Source: Methanocalculus sp. | Lineage (GTDB): Archaea > Halobacteriota > Methanomicrobia > Methanomicrobiales > Methanocorpusculaceae | DNA length: 36,211 nt | Assembly: GCA_013329165.1 (NCBI GenBank) | Contig: DUKV01000038.1 | Coordinates: 1-36,211 of the forward strand | Reading direction: 5' to 3' | In this document: positions 6,441 through 13,584 of the stretch, one piece after another | Numbering within the stretch: the first letter of the stretch is position 1 | Layout: every line of letters begins with the position of its first letter | Notes under the pieces: model-generated | What the model was told of the DNA's origin: nothing | The model's database searches: none | Seen by the model: only the letters and a program-made list of their open reading frames with translations | Made by a program: the position numbers and the translations under genes

Positions 6441-7676
6441 TCAGAGCCCGAGCAGGTTCTGGATATACAGCTCTTCAATCCCGACCTCGTTCTTCAGGAA
6501 CGTCCTGACCTCCTCGCGGTGGGCGGGCTTTGTGATGATCGAATACCCGAGCGAATCCCTTGAAATAAGGAGGATATCCTCGATATCCGCATGCCTGACG
6601 ACGCCCGGATTGTGGGTTGTGATCAGGATCTGCTTGTTCCGGGAGGCATCGGCAAACATCGAGACGACACGGGCGATCAGATAGGGATGCACATTCTTCT
6701 CGGGCTCCTCGATGACGATGAATGGCTTCTCATCGAAGTAGAGGGCACAGATCAGGTTGATCACGTTCATGGTTCCATCAGAGATCACCGAGGATGGCAG
6801 GGGGTGATCGTCCCCGTACCGCTCCGTCACCGTGAAGTAGATGGATGAATCCATGAACTTCCGGACATCGATATCCTGCACAAACGGCAAGAGCTCCCCC
6901 ATCAGGTTCGACAATCGCCGCTTCTTCTCGGGATCGGAGAGGATGCCCCGGAGAACGATCGCAAGATTCGATCCATCCTCCTCGAGATCACTCCTGCCCG
7001 AGAGGGGGATCGCCTTTCTGGGGGTTCGGGGATCAAAATCATAGATGGCAATCTCGGCAAAGAACCGCTGGAAACCGGGCATCGGCACAAGCAGCGGGTT
7101 CTCGATGAGCAGGGTTCCGCTCCGTGGAACATTCTTCTGGAGGTACGGCGGGATGATCTCTGAGATCTCAATTGCTATTCCCTCAGGCGTCGAGAGATCA
7201 TAGAAGACCCCCTCTTCGGTATGGGTGATCACAAGCTCTCCCTCCCCGCTCTCGCCCTCACCGAGATCAGGCTTGCAGGAACAGCTGATCCTGAGGTGAT
7301 CTTCAAGGATTCTGTATCCTCCCTCCTGTATCTGCAATGAGAAGCGGTACTCGATCTGGTGGAAGGAGAGGGTGTGGGTGCCGCCTGCTGTGTCCCGGAC
7401 ACCATTGAAGACCCCGAGTTCATTCTCGAATATTATCCCGATCTCAGTCGGGACATCAGCCGGGATCCTGACATTCCTGATATACTCAGCTCCTCCCTGG
7501 AGGGAGATGGCATTTCCAAGCCCGTGGCGTGCGATGTCGCGGAAGAACCGGAATATCCTGATGAAGTTCGTCTTGCCTGCCGCATTCGTCCCGATCAGGA
7601 TGTTGTACTCATCAAGATCGACGTTGAGATCCGAGAAGCTCTTGAAATTTCTGCATGAAACCTGTTTAATCCGCAT
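6441..7676 (-). CDS. OLD/AAA-type ABC ATPase of a two-gene defence-like module
   Basis: 411 residues. The start MRIKQVSCRNFKSFSDL is typical of RecF/SMC-like ATPases. Walker A is GTNAAGKT at residues 29-36. The ABC signature is SDGTMN. Walker B is FIVIEEPEKNVHP at about 319-331, and TTHNP forms the H-switch. The central 120-residue part (ENELGVFNG to YDFDPRTP) is the variable lid. It is followed on the same strand by a TOPRIM-like protein, suggesting a sensor ATPase controlling a nuclease. A GAGGGGGAAGAGGGAG site precedes the ATG, and a TATA-like box lies about 45 bp upstream (7721-7730). It is only distantly similar to the ATPase at 1314-2474, so it is not a simple duplicate. Confidence 0.85.
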   Translation of the reverse strand: MRIKQVSCRNFKSFSDLNVDLDEYNILIGTNAAGKTNFIRIFRFFRDIARHGLGNAISLQGGAEYIRNVRIPADVPTEIGIIFENELGVFNGVRDTAGGTHTLSFHQIEYRFSLQIQEGGYRILEDHLRISCSCKPDLGEGESGEGELVITHTEEGVFYDLSTPEGIAIEISEIIPPYLQKNVPRSGTLLIENPLLVPMPGFQRFFAEIAIYDFDPRTPRKAIPLSGRSDLEEDGSNLAIVLRGILSDPEKKRRLSNLMGELLPFVQDIDVRKFMDSSIYFTVTERYGDDHPLPSSVISDGTMNVINLICALYFDEKPFIVIEEPEKNVHPYLIARVVSMFADASRNKQILITTHNPGVVRHADIEDILLISRDSLGYSIITKPAHREEVRTFLKNEVGIEELYIQNLLGL

Positions 7677-7718
7677 ATCTCCCTCTTCCCCCTCGCAATG
7701 ATGATCTGATTCAATCTT

Positions 7719-7730
7719 CGATATAGCTTT
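7719..7730 (-). promoter_or_regulatory. TATA-like box of the ATPase-TOPRIM operon
   Basis: The minus strand reads AGCTATATCG about 45 bp before the ATG at 7676. It would leave a short leader containing the purine-rich ribosome binding site. Confidence 0.4.
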
Positions 7731-7883
7731 CCTTCAGAAATATCCGGAAAGAATCCACAGAAAGATTCCCGGAAACACTCCCCAGATAAAAAAGATTCTT
7801 CTCTAACATTCTGATCGTTTGGGTTTTCCTGATTCATGGGAACGGGGGAATGATCCCGGTGCAACCATCAGATCATGGGGCGA

Positions 7884-8112
7884 TTGAAGCATGTGCGGCG
7901 CGGGTATCGGGGGGCGGGGTGGCGAAGGGAGCCGGATGACAGAGGTGATAAATCCTTGCTCATCAGAGCAACCTGAAAGGCGATTCGTAAGAATCGAGTT
8001 TTATCTGCTTCTGTTAGCCCCGAAGCATCTCCGCACCTCCCGCGCAGCATCTGCGGCCGCCCGGTATAACCTCCCTGCGAAGCACGTGCGGACGGGGACG
8101 GGGCGGTGGGGA
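7884..8112 (+). repeat. 230-bp structured repeat, copy A1
   Basis: First of three copies (others at 9941-10170 and, reversed, 12263-12493). Hairpins are TTGCTC-ATCA-GAGCAA (7956-7971) and CGATTC-GTAA-GAATCG (7981-7996, a GNRA loop). An outer stem pairs GCGCGGG (7898-7904) with CCCGCGC (8039-8045). GAAGCATGTGCGG near the start recurs as GAAGCACGTGCGG near the end. The reading frame beginning MCGAGIGG is not counted as a gene, because differences between copies preserve stems rather than codons. It is either a structured RNA or a REP/MITE-like element. Confidence 0.75.
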
Positions 8113-8343
8113 ATTAATGATTTTCATCACCAAAGCCCCTCTCTACCGTAATGCTAAGCCTGTCATCCGACTGGTTGACACCAATACTCTTCAAATCTAC
8201 ATAGCTTGCCATTGATATGAATGCAGAAATGCATAATGTCCATTCTTTATTTGTATTGGTTATACAATTGCCATTGGAGGCCAATCCTTTATTATAAGTT
8301 CATTTGGATATTAATGGCCTTTAGAGCTATGGAGAAGAACCAC
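8113..8343. other. AT-rich spacer, no gene seen
   Basis: With the repeat A1 this belongs to a 700-bp stretch between the ATPase gene and tspO (7677-8378). No reading frame, tRNA or further repeat is recognised in this AT-rich part. Confidence 0.5.
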
Positions 8344-8363
8344 AATAAAAAGTAAAAAAAAGA
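8344..8363 (-). terminator. T-rich terminator of tspO
   Basis: The minus strand runs CTTTTTTTTACTTTTTATTG shortly after the tspO stop at 8379, the T-tract form of archaeal terminators. Confidence 0.55.
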
Positions 8364-8378
8364 GGCTCCCCGGTGAAT

Positions 8379-8873
8379 CTAGGGATTCAGCAGGTAGATG
8401 GATGCATTCAGCAGAGTTGCAAAGCTAACCCAGCAGATATAGGGGATATTCAGGTATGCAGCCACTCTGGATATCCGGTAGAAGCAGACGATCATCCAGA
8501 GGATCAGGCACCAGAGGATAATGATGCAGATCAGCCCGAGGAAGGGTGATGGTATCCCGAAGAAGAGGAATGACCAGATTCCATTGAAGAAGAGCTGCAC
8601 GAAGAATATACCGCATGCCACCTTCACCTCGCGCCGTTCCCATCCTTCCTTTATGATCAGGAAGAGAGAGATGCCCATTAAGATATACAGCGTCGTCCAT
8701 GCCGGTCCAAAGAGCCAGCCCGGGGGGGTGAACCAGGGCCTCTGAATTGTCTGGTACCATCCGGAGACATTCGTTGCCGTTGCGAAGCTTCCAATGGCAC
8801 CGGTCAACATCGGCAGGAGGACTGCCCCGATGAGGAGGGCGGCATCCTGCAGGGTTTTCACAGGAGATTCCAT
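8379..8873 (-). CDS. tspO: TspO/MBR family membrane protein
   Basis: Five-helix membrane protein of 164 residues from the chosen start. Family motifs are WYQTIQRPWFTPPGWLFGPA, W-T-T-L-Y, FNGIWSFLFFG, and YICWVSFATLLNASIYLLNP at the end. TspO proteins bind tetrapyrroles and hydrophobic ligands; the archaeal role is unclear. In a methanogen a link to F430 or sirohaem metabolism is possible but unproven. The frame stays open to an ATG at 8927. The start at 8873 was preferred because it gives the normal family length and has GGAGGGCG upstream, although the 14-nt spacing is long. A T-rich terminator follows. Confidence 0.88.
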   Translation of the reverse strand: MESPVKTLQDAALLIGAVLLPMLTGAIGSFATATNVSGWYQTIQRPWFTPPGWLFGPAWTTLYILMGISLFLIIKEGWERREVKVACGIFFVQLFFNGIWSFLFFGIPSPFLGLICIIILWCLILWMIVCFYRISRVAAYLNIPYICWVSFATLLNASIYLLNP

Positions 8874-8969
8874 ATGAGATGACTCGCCCTCCATGAAGAA
8901 AAGTTTTTCATATCCGGTGACCTGCATCTGGCTATGAAGATCTCAATTATCCTCAGGAGGTAGATAAAA

Positions 8970-9368
8970 ATGACGATCGCAGCAGTCGCATATACACAGG
9001 TCCTCGGCCTCCCCCTGGTCGTCGTCCTTGGGATCATCCTCTTCATCTCTCTCTGTATCACCGCATCGATCGCGATTATAAAACGGAGAGGGAGGCTTCA
9101 GAAAGTGCCGTTCACCTGGCATTTCCGGATGGCGGGCATCTCTATTCTCATCGCCCTTCTGCACGCGATCCTGGGCATCTCCGTCTATATTCGGGATCTT
9201 GGTGGATCCACAGAGACTGGCAGGGGAATAGAGCGGGCAATGCACCCCCTTCTCAATAACAAGGCGTGCTCCGCCCCCGCTTACAGGAAGAGCCCGTCTA
9301 CGAGGATCCTGATCCCGATGATGATCAGGATCACGCCGCCGATGAGCTCGATCCGGTCCCCAAGGTAG
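8970..9368 (+). CDS. Small membrane protein with two predicted helices
   Basis: 132 residues as read. A first helix (VLGLPLVVVLGIILFISLCI) is followed by a basic turn (KRRGRLQK). A second helix carries two histidines (WHFRMAGISILIALLHAILG), reminiscent of haem-binding cytochrome b-type helices but too short to assign. An excellent CTCAGGAGGTAG site precedes the ATG. After about residue 86 the sequence becomes low-quality (LLNNKACSAPAYRKS...) and overlaps the end of mntP on the other strand by 88 bp. The natural stop may therefore have been lost. It diverges from tspO, with which it shares the upstream region. Confidence 0.6.
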   Translation: MTIAAVAYTQVLGLPLVVVLGIILFISLCITASIAIIKRRGRLQKVPFTWHFRMAGISILIALLHAILGISVYIRDLGGSTETGRGIERAMHPLLNNKACSAPAYRKSPSTRILIPMMIRITPPMSSIRSPR

Positions 9369-9841
9369 CCTCCGAATTTCCGGCCGGCCCAGATCCCGGC
9401 GATCGACCCGGCAAAGGTGACAACGCCGATCAGAATGACAGCAGGTATAATCTCCACATTCAGCAGAGAAAAAGTGGCGCCGACTGCAAGTGCATCAATG
9501 GATGTGGCGATGGCAAGGATGGTCAGGGTGAAGAGGCTTGTAATCCCGGCATCTCTCTCATGCCCCTCTCCCTGAAACGATTCATAGCACATCTTCCCGC
9601 CGATCAGAAGAAGCAGGATGAAGGCGACCCAGTGATCGAACGAGGCGATCAGGACGCTGCCCGCCTCCCCGACAAGGTAGCCGGCGAGTGCCATCCCTCC
9701 CTGGAAGAAGCCGAAGAAGAGGGCTGCCCGGATACCGTAATAGAGAATATTCCTCTTCAGGGTGGCACCGGCGGCAATCGAGACCGCAGATGCATCCATC
9801 GCAACAGCGATTGCAATTGCAAGGAGTGTTATTTCATTCAC
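9281..9841 (-). CDS. mntP: Putative manganese efflux pump MntP
   Basis: 186 residues with six predicted membrane helices in two repeated halves. Each half carries an Asp-containing motif (IAVAMDASAVSIAAG near residue 15, IATSIDALAVGATF near 115), as in MntP (DUF204). The family exports Mn2+ from the cell. The start MNEITLLAIAIA matches the usual family start. A TATA box at 9924-9938 implies a leader of about 60 nt. The leader contains small hairpins (GTTCC-CAATG-GAAC), but no yybP-ykoY riboswitch consensus was recognised. Confidence 0.9.
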   Translation of the reverse strand: MNEITLLAIAIAVAMDASAVSIAAGATLKRNILYYGIRAALFFGFFQGGMALAGYLVGEAGSVLIASFDHWVAFILLLLIGGKMCYESFQGEGHERDAGITSLFTLTILAIATSIDALAVGATFSLLNVEIIPAVILIGVVTFAGSIAGIWAGRKFGGYLGDRIELIGGVILIIIGIRILVDGLFL

Positions 9842-9923
9842 CGGTACCGCCTCACCGTCCGGCCGGATCCAGTTCCATTGGGAACATCCATTCGGATCAT
9901 CCTCAAAAAGATTGCCTCCCTGC

Positions 9924-9938
9924 TATTATATATGGGTA
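9924..9938 (-). promoter_or_regulatory. Box A promoter of mntP
   Basis: The minus strand reads CCATATATAATAGC, a strong archaeal TATA box about 85 bp upstream of the mntP ATG. It abuts the repeat copy A2 that starts at 9941. Confidence 0.55.
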
Positions 9939-9940
9939 GT

Positions 9941-10170
9941 TTGAAGCATGTGCGGCGCGGGTATCGGGGGGCGGGGTAGCGAAGGGATAAGGATGACAGA
10001 GGTGATACATCCTTGCTCGAAAGAGCAATCCGTCAGGACGATTCGTAGAATCGGGGTGTATCTGCTTCTGTTAGCCCCGAAGCATCTCCGCACCTCCCGC
10101 GCAGCATCTGCGGCCGCCAGTACAACCTCCCTGCGAAGCATGTGAGGACGGGGAGAGGGGTGGTGGGGAG
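9941..10170 (+). repeat. 230-bp structured repeat, copy A2
   Basis: Same orientation as A1. The first hairpin is TTGCTC-GAAA-GAGCAA (10013-10028), so here it too has a GNRA loop. The second is CGATTC-GTA-GAATCG (10039-10053): it has lost one loop base but keeps all six pairs. The outer stem pairs GCGCGGG (9955-9961) with CCCGCGC (10096-10102). Stems are better kept than loops. It starts 3 bp from the mntP TATA box. Confidence 0.75.
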
Positions 10171-10280
10171 AAACGTCTCAGTGAAGAGAACCCAATTGCA
10201 TTCATTCAAACACCAGATAGCCCGATGATGACTCGTTCCCTATTGAAAACCTGCACCAGATCAGCGAAGGGCCAAAATAA

Positions 10281-11465
10281 TTACAGCCCCTTCTTCTCTC
10301 CCGGCACTCCCTCATCAACCTTTGGGATCAGGGGGCGGTACACCAGATCGGTATGCCCAAGTGAGACCAGGATCTCGCCTGCTGCATTCCGCACCCTGAT
10401 ATCGGGATCATTCAATGCCTCTTCAAGCGGGCCAACCGAATACCGCTCAAGGCTCCGGAGTGCATCAGTTAATCCTTTCACAATCCCGTTGTCGCTATCC
10501 CTGAGCATCCTGATCAGGGGGAGGACTGCAGCCTCACCGATCCCGGCTGCCTTCTTCCACTGGCGGGTGGCGATGAAGTACATCACCCGCTCGTCATCAT
10601 CTGATGGATGCCAACCGATCCGGTCAAGAGATGCAGCCGCCGACTGCCTGACGAAATGATCCTCATCCACGCAGGCAGAGAGGAGTACCGGGAGATGTTC
10701 TTCACCCCTGAAATGGCCAAGGGCCTCGGCGGCTGCAGCCCTGACATTGGGATTTTCACCAGATGCCGCCTCTTTGAGGTGCGGGAGTGCCCTCTCATCG
10801 CCGAGCTGGCCGAGGGTCCTGACCGCATTCACCCGTGGTACATAGTACTCTTCACCAAGAAGATCGATCAGGAGCAGAACCGCAGTATCACCGAGGGAAC
10901 CAAGTTCCTTCCACTGCCCAAGGGCAATCCTGCGGGCGGCATCCTCAGTGTCATCGGCTGCCCTGGCATTCATCCGGTCAAGCGTAACGGCAACAAAACG
11001 GCGGGACCGGTACGGCTGCGAGAAGAGCCCCTCCCTGAGGCCGGGTATGGCAGGAGCTCCGATCGCAGCAAGTGTCTCCACAACACGCTCACTCTTCTCT
11101 TCATCGATTGTCCCAAACAGAGCGACCAGGGATGAAACGGCCGGCTCCCCGACCGAGACGAGGGCGTCGGCTGCGAACCCGGAGACCTCCGGATCGTCAC
11201 CCTCCAGACATTCGATCAGGGGCAGAACCGCAGGCTCCCCGATGGACCCAAGGACGGCATGTGCAGCGGCACGCCGCTTCCCGTTCCCCCCGACTGCGGC
11301 AGAGACGAGCGGAGAAAGGGCATCGGGCATACAATCAAGGAGAGCTTCCATTGCACCATCCCGTATCTCCTCTTCAGGTGATTCAAGTGCCCTGATCAGT
11401 CCGGGGATATCCCTCCGCTCTCTCAGTTTCTCAATATTGGGACGTAATATGTCGATGAAACCCAT
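10281..11465 (-). CDS. Long HEAT-repeat (PBS-lyase-like) protein
   Basis: 394 residues made almost wholly of HEAT/PBS-lyase repeats of about 31 residues. Examples are GEPAVLPLIECLEGDDPEVS, PNVRAAAAEALGHFRGEEHL and DPDIRVRNAAGEILVSLGH. Two copies of an unusual insert, DDTEDAARRIALGQWKELG (about 175-193) and SDDDERVMYFIATRQWKKAG (about 297-316), divide the solenoid into parts. These W-K inserts recur in Methanomicrobiales HEAT proteins as far as I recall. It is probably a binding scaffold; no enzymatic motif is present. A TATA-like CACATATATAG (11499-11509) lies about 40 bp upstream of the ATG, and GAGG precedes it. Confidence 0.85.
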   Translation of the reverse strand: MGFIDILRPNIEKLRERRDIPGLIRALESPEEEIRDGAMEALLDCMPDALSPLVSAAVGGNGKRRAAAHAVLGSIGEPAVLPLIECLEGDDPEVSGFAADALVSVGEPAVSSLVALFGTIDEEKSERVVETLAAIGAPAIPGLREGLFSQPYRSRRFVAVTLDRMNARAADDTEDAARRIALGQWKELGSLGDTAVLLLIDLLGEEYYVPRVNAVRTLGQLGDERALPHLKEAASGENPNVRAAAAEALGHFRGEEHLPVLLSACVDEDHFVRQSAAASLDRIGWHPSDDDERVMYFIATRQWKKAAGIGEAAVLPLIRMLRDSDNGIVKGLTDALRSLERYSVGPLEEALNDPDIRVRNAAGEILVSLGHTDLVYRPLIPKVDEGVPGEKKGL

Positions 11466-11494
11466 GGATGCCTCGTAATAGTAGTTATTATTTG

Positions 11495-11511
11495 TCCTTC
11501 TATATATGTGG
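11495..11511 (-). promoter_or_regulatory. Box A promoter of the long HEAT gene
   Basis: The minus strand reads CCACATATATAGAAGG, matching archaeal box A, about 35-45 bp before the ATG at 11465. Confidence 0.5.
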
Positions 11512-11663
11512 ATATTATGATTTTGCCCGTTTCTGGCGGATTAGATGAGATGGAGGGCAGGAGGGGGATGAGGAACTATTGAACTCCTGAATTTGAATTG
11601 AATACGATGATGGCCGGTATTCTGGTATCTGCACCAGACTTCCTGAATGTATTATCAAGGGTG

Positions 11664-11711
11664 CACCAATAACCAGGAGCACCAAAAACCATGAGCCCCA
11701 ATAACCGAATG
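11664..11711. repeat. Three imperfect 16-bp tandem repeats
   Basis: CACCAATAACCAGGAG, CACCAAAAACCATGAG and CCCCAATAACCGAATG lie head to tail downstream of the orphan antitoxin gene. The rest of the intergenic stretch 11466-11758 shows no gene. Confidence 0.55.
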
Positions 11712-11758
11712 TGAAGGCAAGACGCTAAATGATGCTATCAAGAAGGATCAAGAGGCAA

Positions 11759-11971
11759 TTATCGGGTGTCTTCGATCCCGTTTAATCTTTGATAGTACCT
11801 GATCGCCTCATTTCGGGGGAGCGGTTCATCATCATCGGAATTGATAATGAAATGAGCAAGTCCATGATCCTCTATGACCTCCTCGATCTTCTCAAATGTC
11901 CCGATATCCACTATGACACTGACCGGCTCATTGTCTTCTGACATTATATATTGGCGTTTAATCTCACGCAT
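11759..11971 (-). CDS. Orphan Phd/YefM-like antitoxin
   Basis: 70 residues. The pattern REIKRQYIMSEDNEPVSVIV, then DIGTFEKIEEVIEDHGLAHF followed by an acidic tail with PLPRNEAIRYYQRL, resembles archaeal Phd/YefM-type antitoxins normally followed by a RelE toxin. No toxin reading frame exists in the 300 bp downstream, so it is an orphan or the toxin has been deleted. Recombination at the neighbouring repeat cluster (12116-12684) could have caused this. The ATG used here (11971) opens MREIKRQ; a GAGAGATGCG purine run precedes it. Confidence 0.65.
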   Translation of the reverse strand: MREIKRQYIMSEDNEPVSVIVDIGTFEKIEEVIEDHGLAHFIINSDDDEPLPRNEAIRYYQRLNGIEDTR

Positions 11972-12115
11972 CTCTCTTTGACCTTACTATCGATGGTTTT
12001 GGTTCCTATTTATACTTTTGATGGTGGATGCAATAAGGATACAATAATTACTAAACCAATAGCCCTCCCTCCAATCTCCAAATTCATGTACACCTAACGG
12101 ATGGAATGGGAGGAA

Positions 12116-12239
12116 GACCAATAACAAGCAGTGGGCGCGAAGCGCCAGTGTTATCCTCCCCCGCCTGGTGGCCGCCAGGCCGCCCTCACCTGCATCCGGA
12201 GGGGGATGGCGGTGCCCCCCCGGAGGATGTTTTGGTGAC
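12116..12239 (+). repeat. Hairpin-rich repeat B, copy 1
   Basis: It begins GACCAATAACAAGCAG, followed by GGCGC-GAA-GCGCC. GCCTGGTGG-CCGCCAGGC is a near-perfect palindrome. TCCGGAGGGGG pairs with CCCCCCCGGA with one bulge. The second copy, in the same orientation, is at 12546-12684. Confidence 0.7.
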
Positions 12240-12262
12240 AAGTCCACCCAAACCAACCCAAA

Positions 12263-12493
12263 CCCCCCACCGCCCCTCACCCCGTCCGCATATGCTTCGC
12301 AGGGAATGTATGCCGGGCAGCCGCAGATGCAGTGCGGGGAGGGGGGGAAATTATCCAATGGCTGCCAGAGGAGATATACCCCGATTCTTTCGAATCGCCT
12401 TTCAGGTTGCTCTGATGAGCAAGGGTATATCACCTCTGTCATCCTGATCCGGGGCCACCCCGCCCCCCGATACCCGCACCGCATATGCTTCAA
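12263..12493 (-). repeat. 230-bp structured repeat, copy A3 (inverted)
   Basis: Reverse orientation relative to A1 and A2. On the minus strand the outer stem is GTGCGGG (12473-12479) with CCCGCAC (12332-12338). The pair that is C-G in A1 and A2 is T-A here, a compensatory change. Hairpins are TTGCTC-ATCA-GAGCAA (12407-12422) and CGATTC-GAAA-GAATCG (12382-12397). The second half has diverged from A1 and A2, yet CTGCATCTGCGG and the terminal GAAGCATATGCGGACGGGG remain. Confidence 0.75.
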
Positions 12494-12545
12494 TCCCCAT
12501 CCACACAGGCGACAATACGTGAAAACAACTGGTTCAAAGGAGAGA

Positions 12546-12684
12546 GACCAATAACAAGCAGTGGGCGCGAAGCGCCAGATATCCTCATGTGCGGGGCGAA
12601 TAGCCCCGCCTGGTGGCCGCCAGGCCCCCCTCACCGGCATCCGGAGGGGGGTTGGCAGTGCCCCCCCGGAGGATGTTCGGTGAC
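12546..12684 (+). repeat. Hairpin-rich repeat B, copy 2
   Basis: It matches copy 1 over GACCAATAACAAGCAG, the GGCGC-GAA-GCGCC hairpin, the GCCTGG..CCAGGC palindrome and the C-run stem. It carries an extra perfect hairpin, GCGGGGC-GAATA-GCCCCGC, absent from copy 1. Confidence 0.7.
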
Positions 12685-12712
12685 TTGTTCATTTCCGATG
12701 ACAATGGAAACA

Positions 12713-12724
12713 GATAAAAAAATA
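12713..12724 (-). terminator. T-tract terminator of the isc-kor gene set
   Basis: The minus strand runs CTATTTTTTTATC 20-30 bp after the stop of the beta subunit gene at 12745. Confidence 0.45.
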
Positions 12725-12744
12725 GTTGAAATATAATCCCCCCA

Positions 12745-13584
12745 TCACCTCTTCCCAATCGCCCTCTCAATGATCCGAGTCCTGTCGATCTCCCCCTCCT
12801 TTCCGGCAAGGACCCGCTCCCCGAACGTGGGGGCATCCCTCTCGTAGAGCACCCCGAGCGGGATTGCCCCTTCACCGGCATAGTTCCACTCACGGATCAG
12901 CCGCTCTGCTGAATCACGGTTCGATGGGTCATGCCCCTCCGGCGTATAGACGTGCTCGTCATAGCAGGCATGGGCATCATAGAAACTGGCACAGACCTGA
13001 AGCACCTCCACAAACGAGAACCCCTTATGTTGGATGGCACGCTTCAGCACTCCGGCCATCCCCTTCTTGTCCCGCGAATAGGAGCGGGCGATGAAGGTCG
13101 CACCGGATGCAAGCATCAGGTCAAGCGGGTTGAAGGGATCCTCATATGTCCCTTCAGGTGTCGATTTACCGGCAAAACCGAGTGGCGATGTCGGGGTGTA
13201 CTGGCCGGTTGTCAGGCCATAGACCCGGTTATCATGAATGATCACCGTGATATCCACGTTCCGCTTTGCTGCAAAGATCAGGTGATCGAGCCCCTCTGCA
13301 TAGGCATCGCCATCCCCGGCAGAGCAGATCACCGTCAGCTCCGGGTTTCCAAGATGGATCCCCGTTGCCACCGGGATGCCCCGGCCATGGATTGAATAGA
13401 AACTGTTCGTCTGCATATAGTCTGCAATCTTTGCATGGCAGCCGATGCCGGAGACCATAACCACCTTCTCAGGCAAAAGCCCACATTCGGCAAGGACGTC
13501 CTTTATCGTATGCTGGATCACAAAATTCCCGCATCCGGGGCACCAGGTGTTCTGTGCATCGCTGATATACTCTGCTCCCTTCAT
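12745..13584 (-). CDS. korB: 2-oxoacid:ferredoxin oxidoreductase, beta subunit
   Basis: 279 residues. The TPP-binding subunit shows NTWCPGCGNF near residue 13, GIGCHAKIADYM, the GDGDAYAEG core of the TPP motif (about 115) and DNRVYGLTTGQYTPTSPLG. With the alpha-gamma subunit it oxidatively decarboxylates a 2-oxoacid to acyl-CoA with reduction of ferredoxin, or the reverse in carbon assimilation. The alpha subunit motifs favour 2-oxoglutarate, but pyruvate or branched-chain acids are not excluded. It overlaps the upstream gene by 4 bp (ATGA), so translation is coupled. It is the last gene of the minus-strand set. Confidence 0.88.
   Translation of the reverse strand: MKGAEYISDAQNTWCPGCGNFVIQHTIKDVLAECGLLPEKVVMVSGIGCHAKIADYMQTNSFYSIHGRGIPVATGIHLGNPELTVICSAGDGDAYAEGLDHLIFAAKRNVDITVIIHDNRVYGLTTGQYTPTSPLGFAGKSTPEGTYEDPFNPLDLMLASGATFIARSYSRDKKGMAGVLKRAIQHKGFSFVEVLQVCASFYDAHACYDEHVYTPEGHDPSNRDSAERLIREWNYAGEGAIPLGVLYERDAPTFGERVLAGKEGEIDRTRIIERAIGKR

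Larger units (their letters stand above)
11972..12744. other. Repeat-filled intergenic region B1-A3-B2
   Basis: This 770-bp stretch holds two direct copies of repeat B around an inverted copy of repeat A. A 217-residue minus-strand frame spans it but consists of translated repeats and is not considered a gene. The remaining spacer sequence shows nothing recognisable. Confidence 0.6.

Noticed and set aside
7891..8151. Reading frames starting MCGAGIGG in copies A1 and A2
   Set aside because: Differences between copies (including a loop-base deletion) keep hairpins rather than amino acids, and copy A3 does not keep the frame.
9842..9940. Manganese (yybP-ykoY) riboswitch before mntP
   Set aside because: The leader is only about 60 nt and the conserved loop sequences of that class were not found.
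11987..12640. 217-residue open frame on the minus strand
   Set aside because: It crosses repeat B2, repeat A3 and repeat B1 and consists of their translations. There is no domain and the frame has no independent support.
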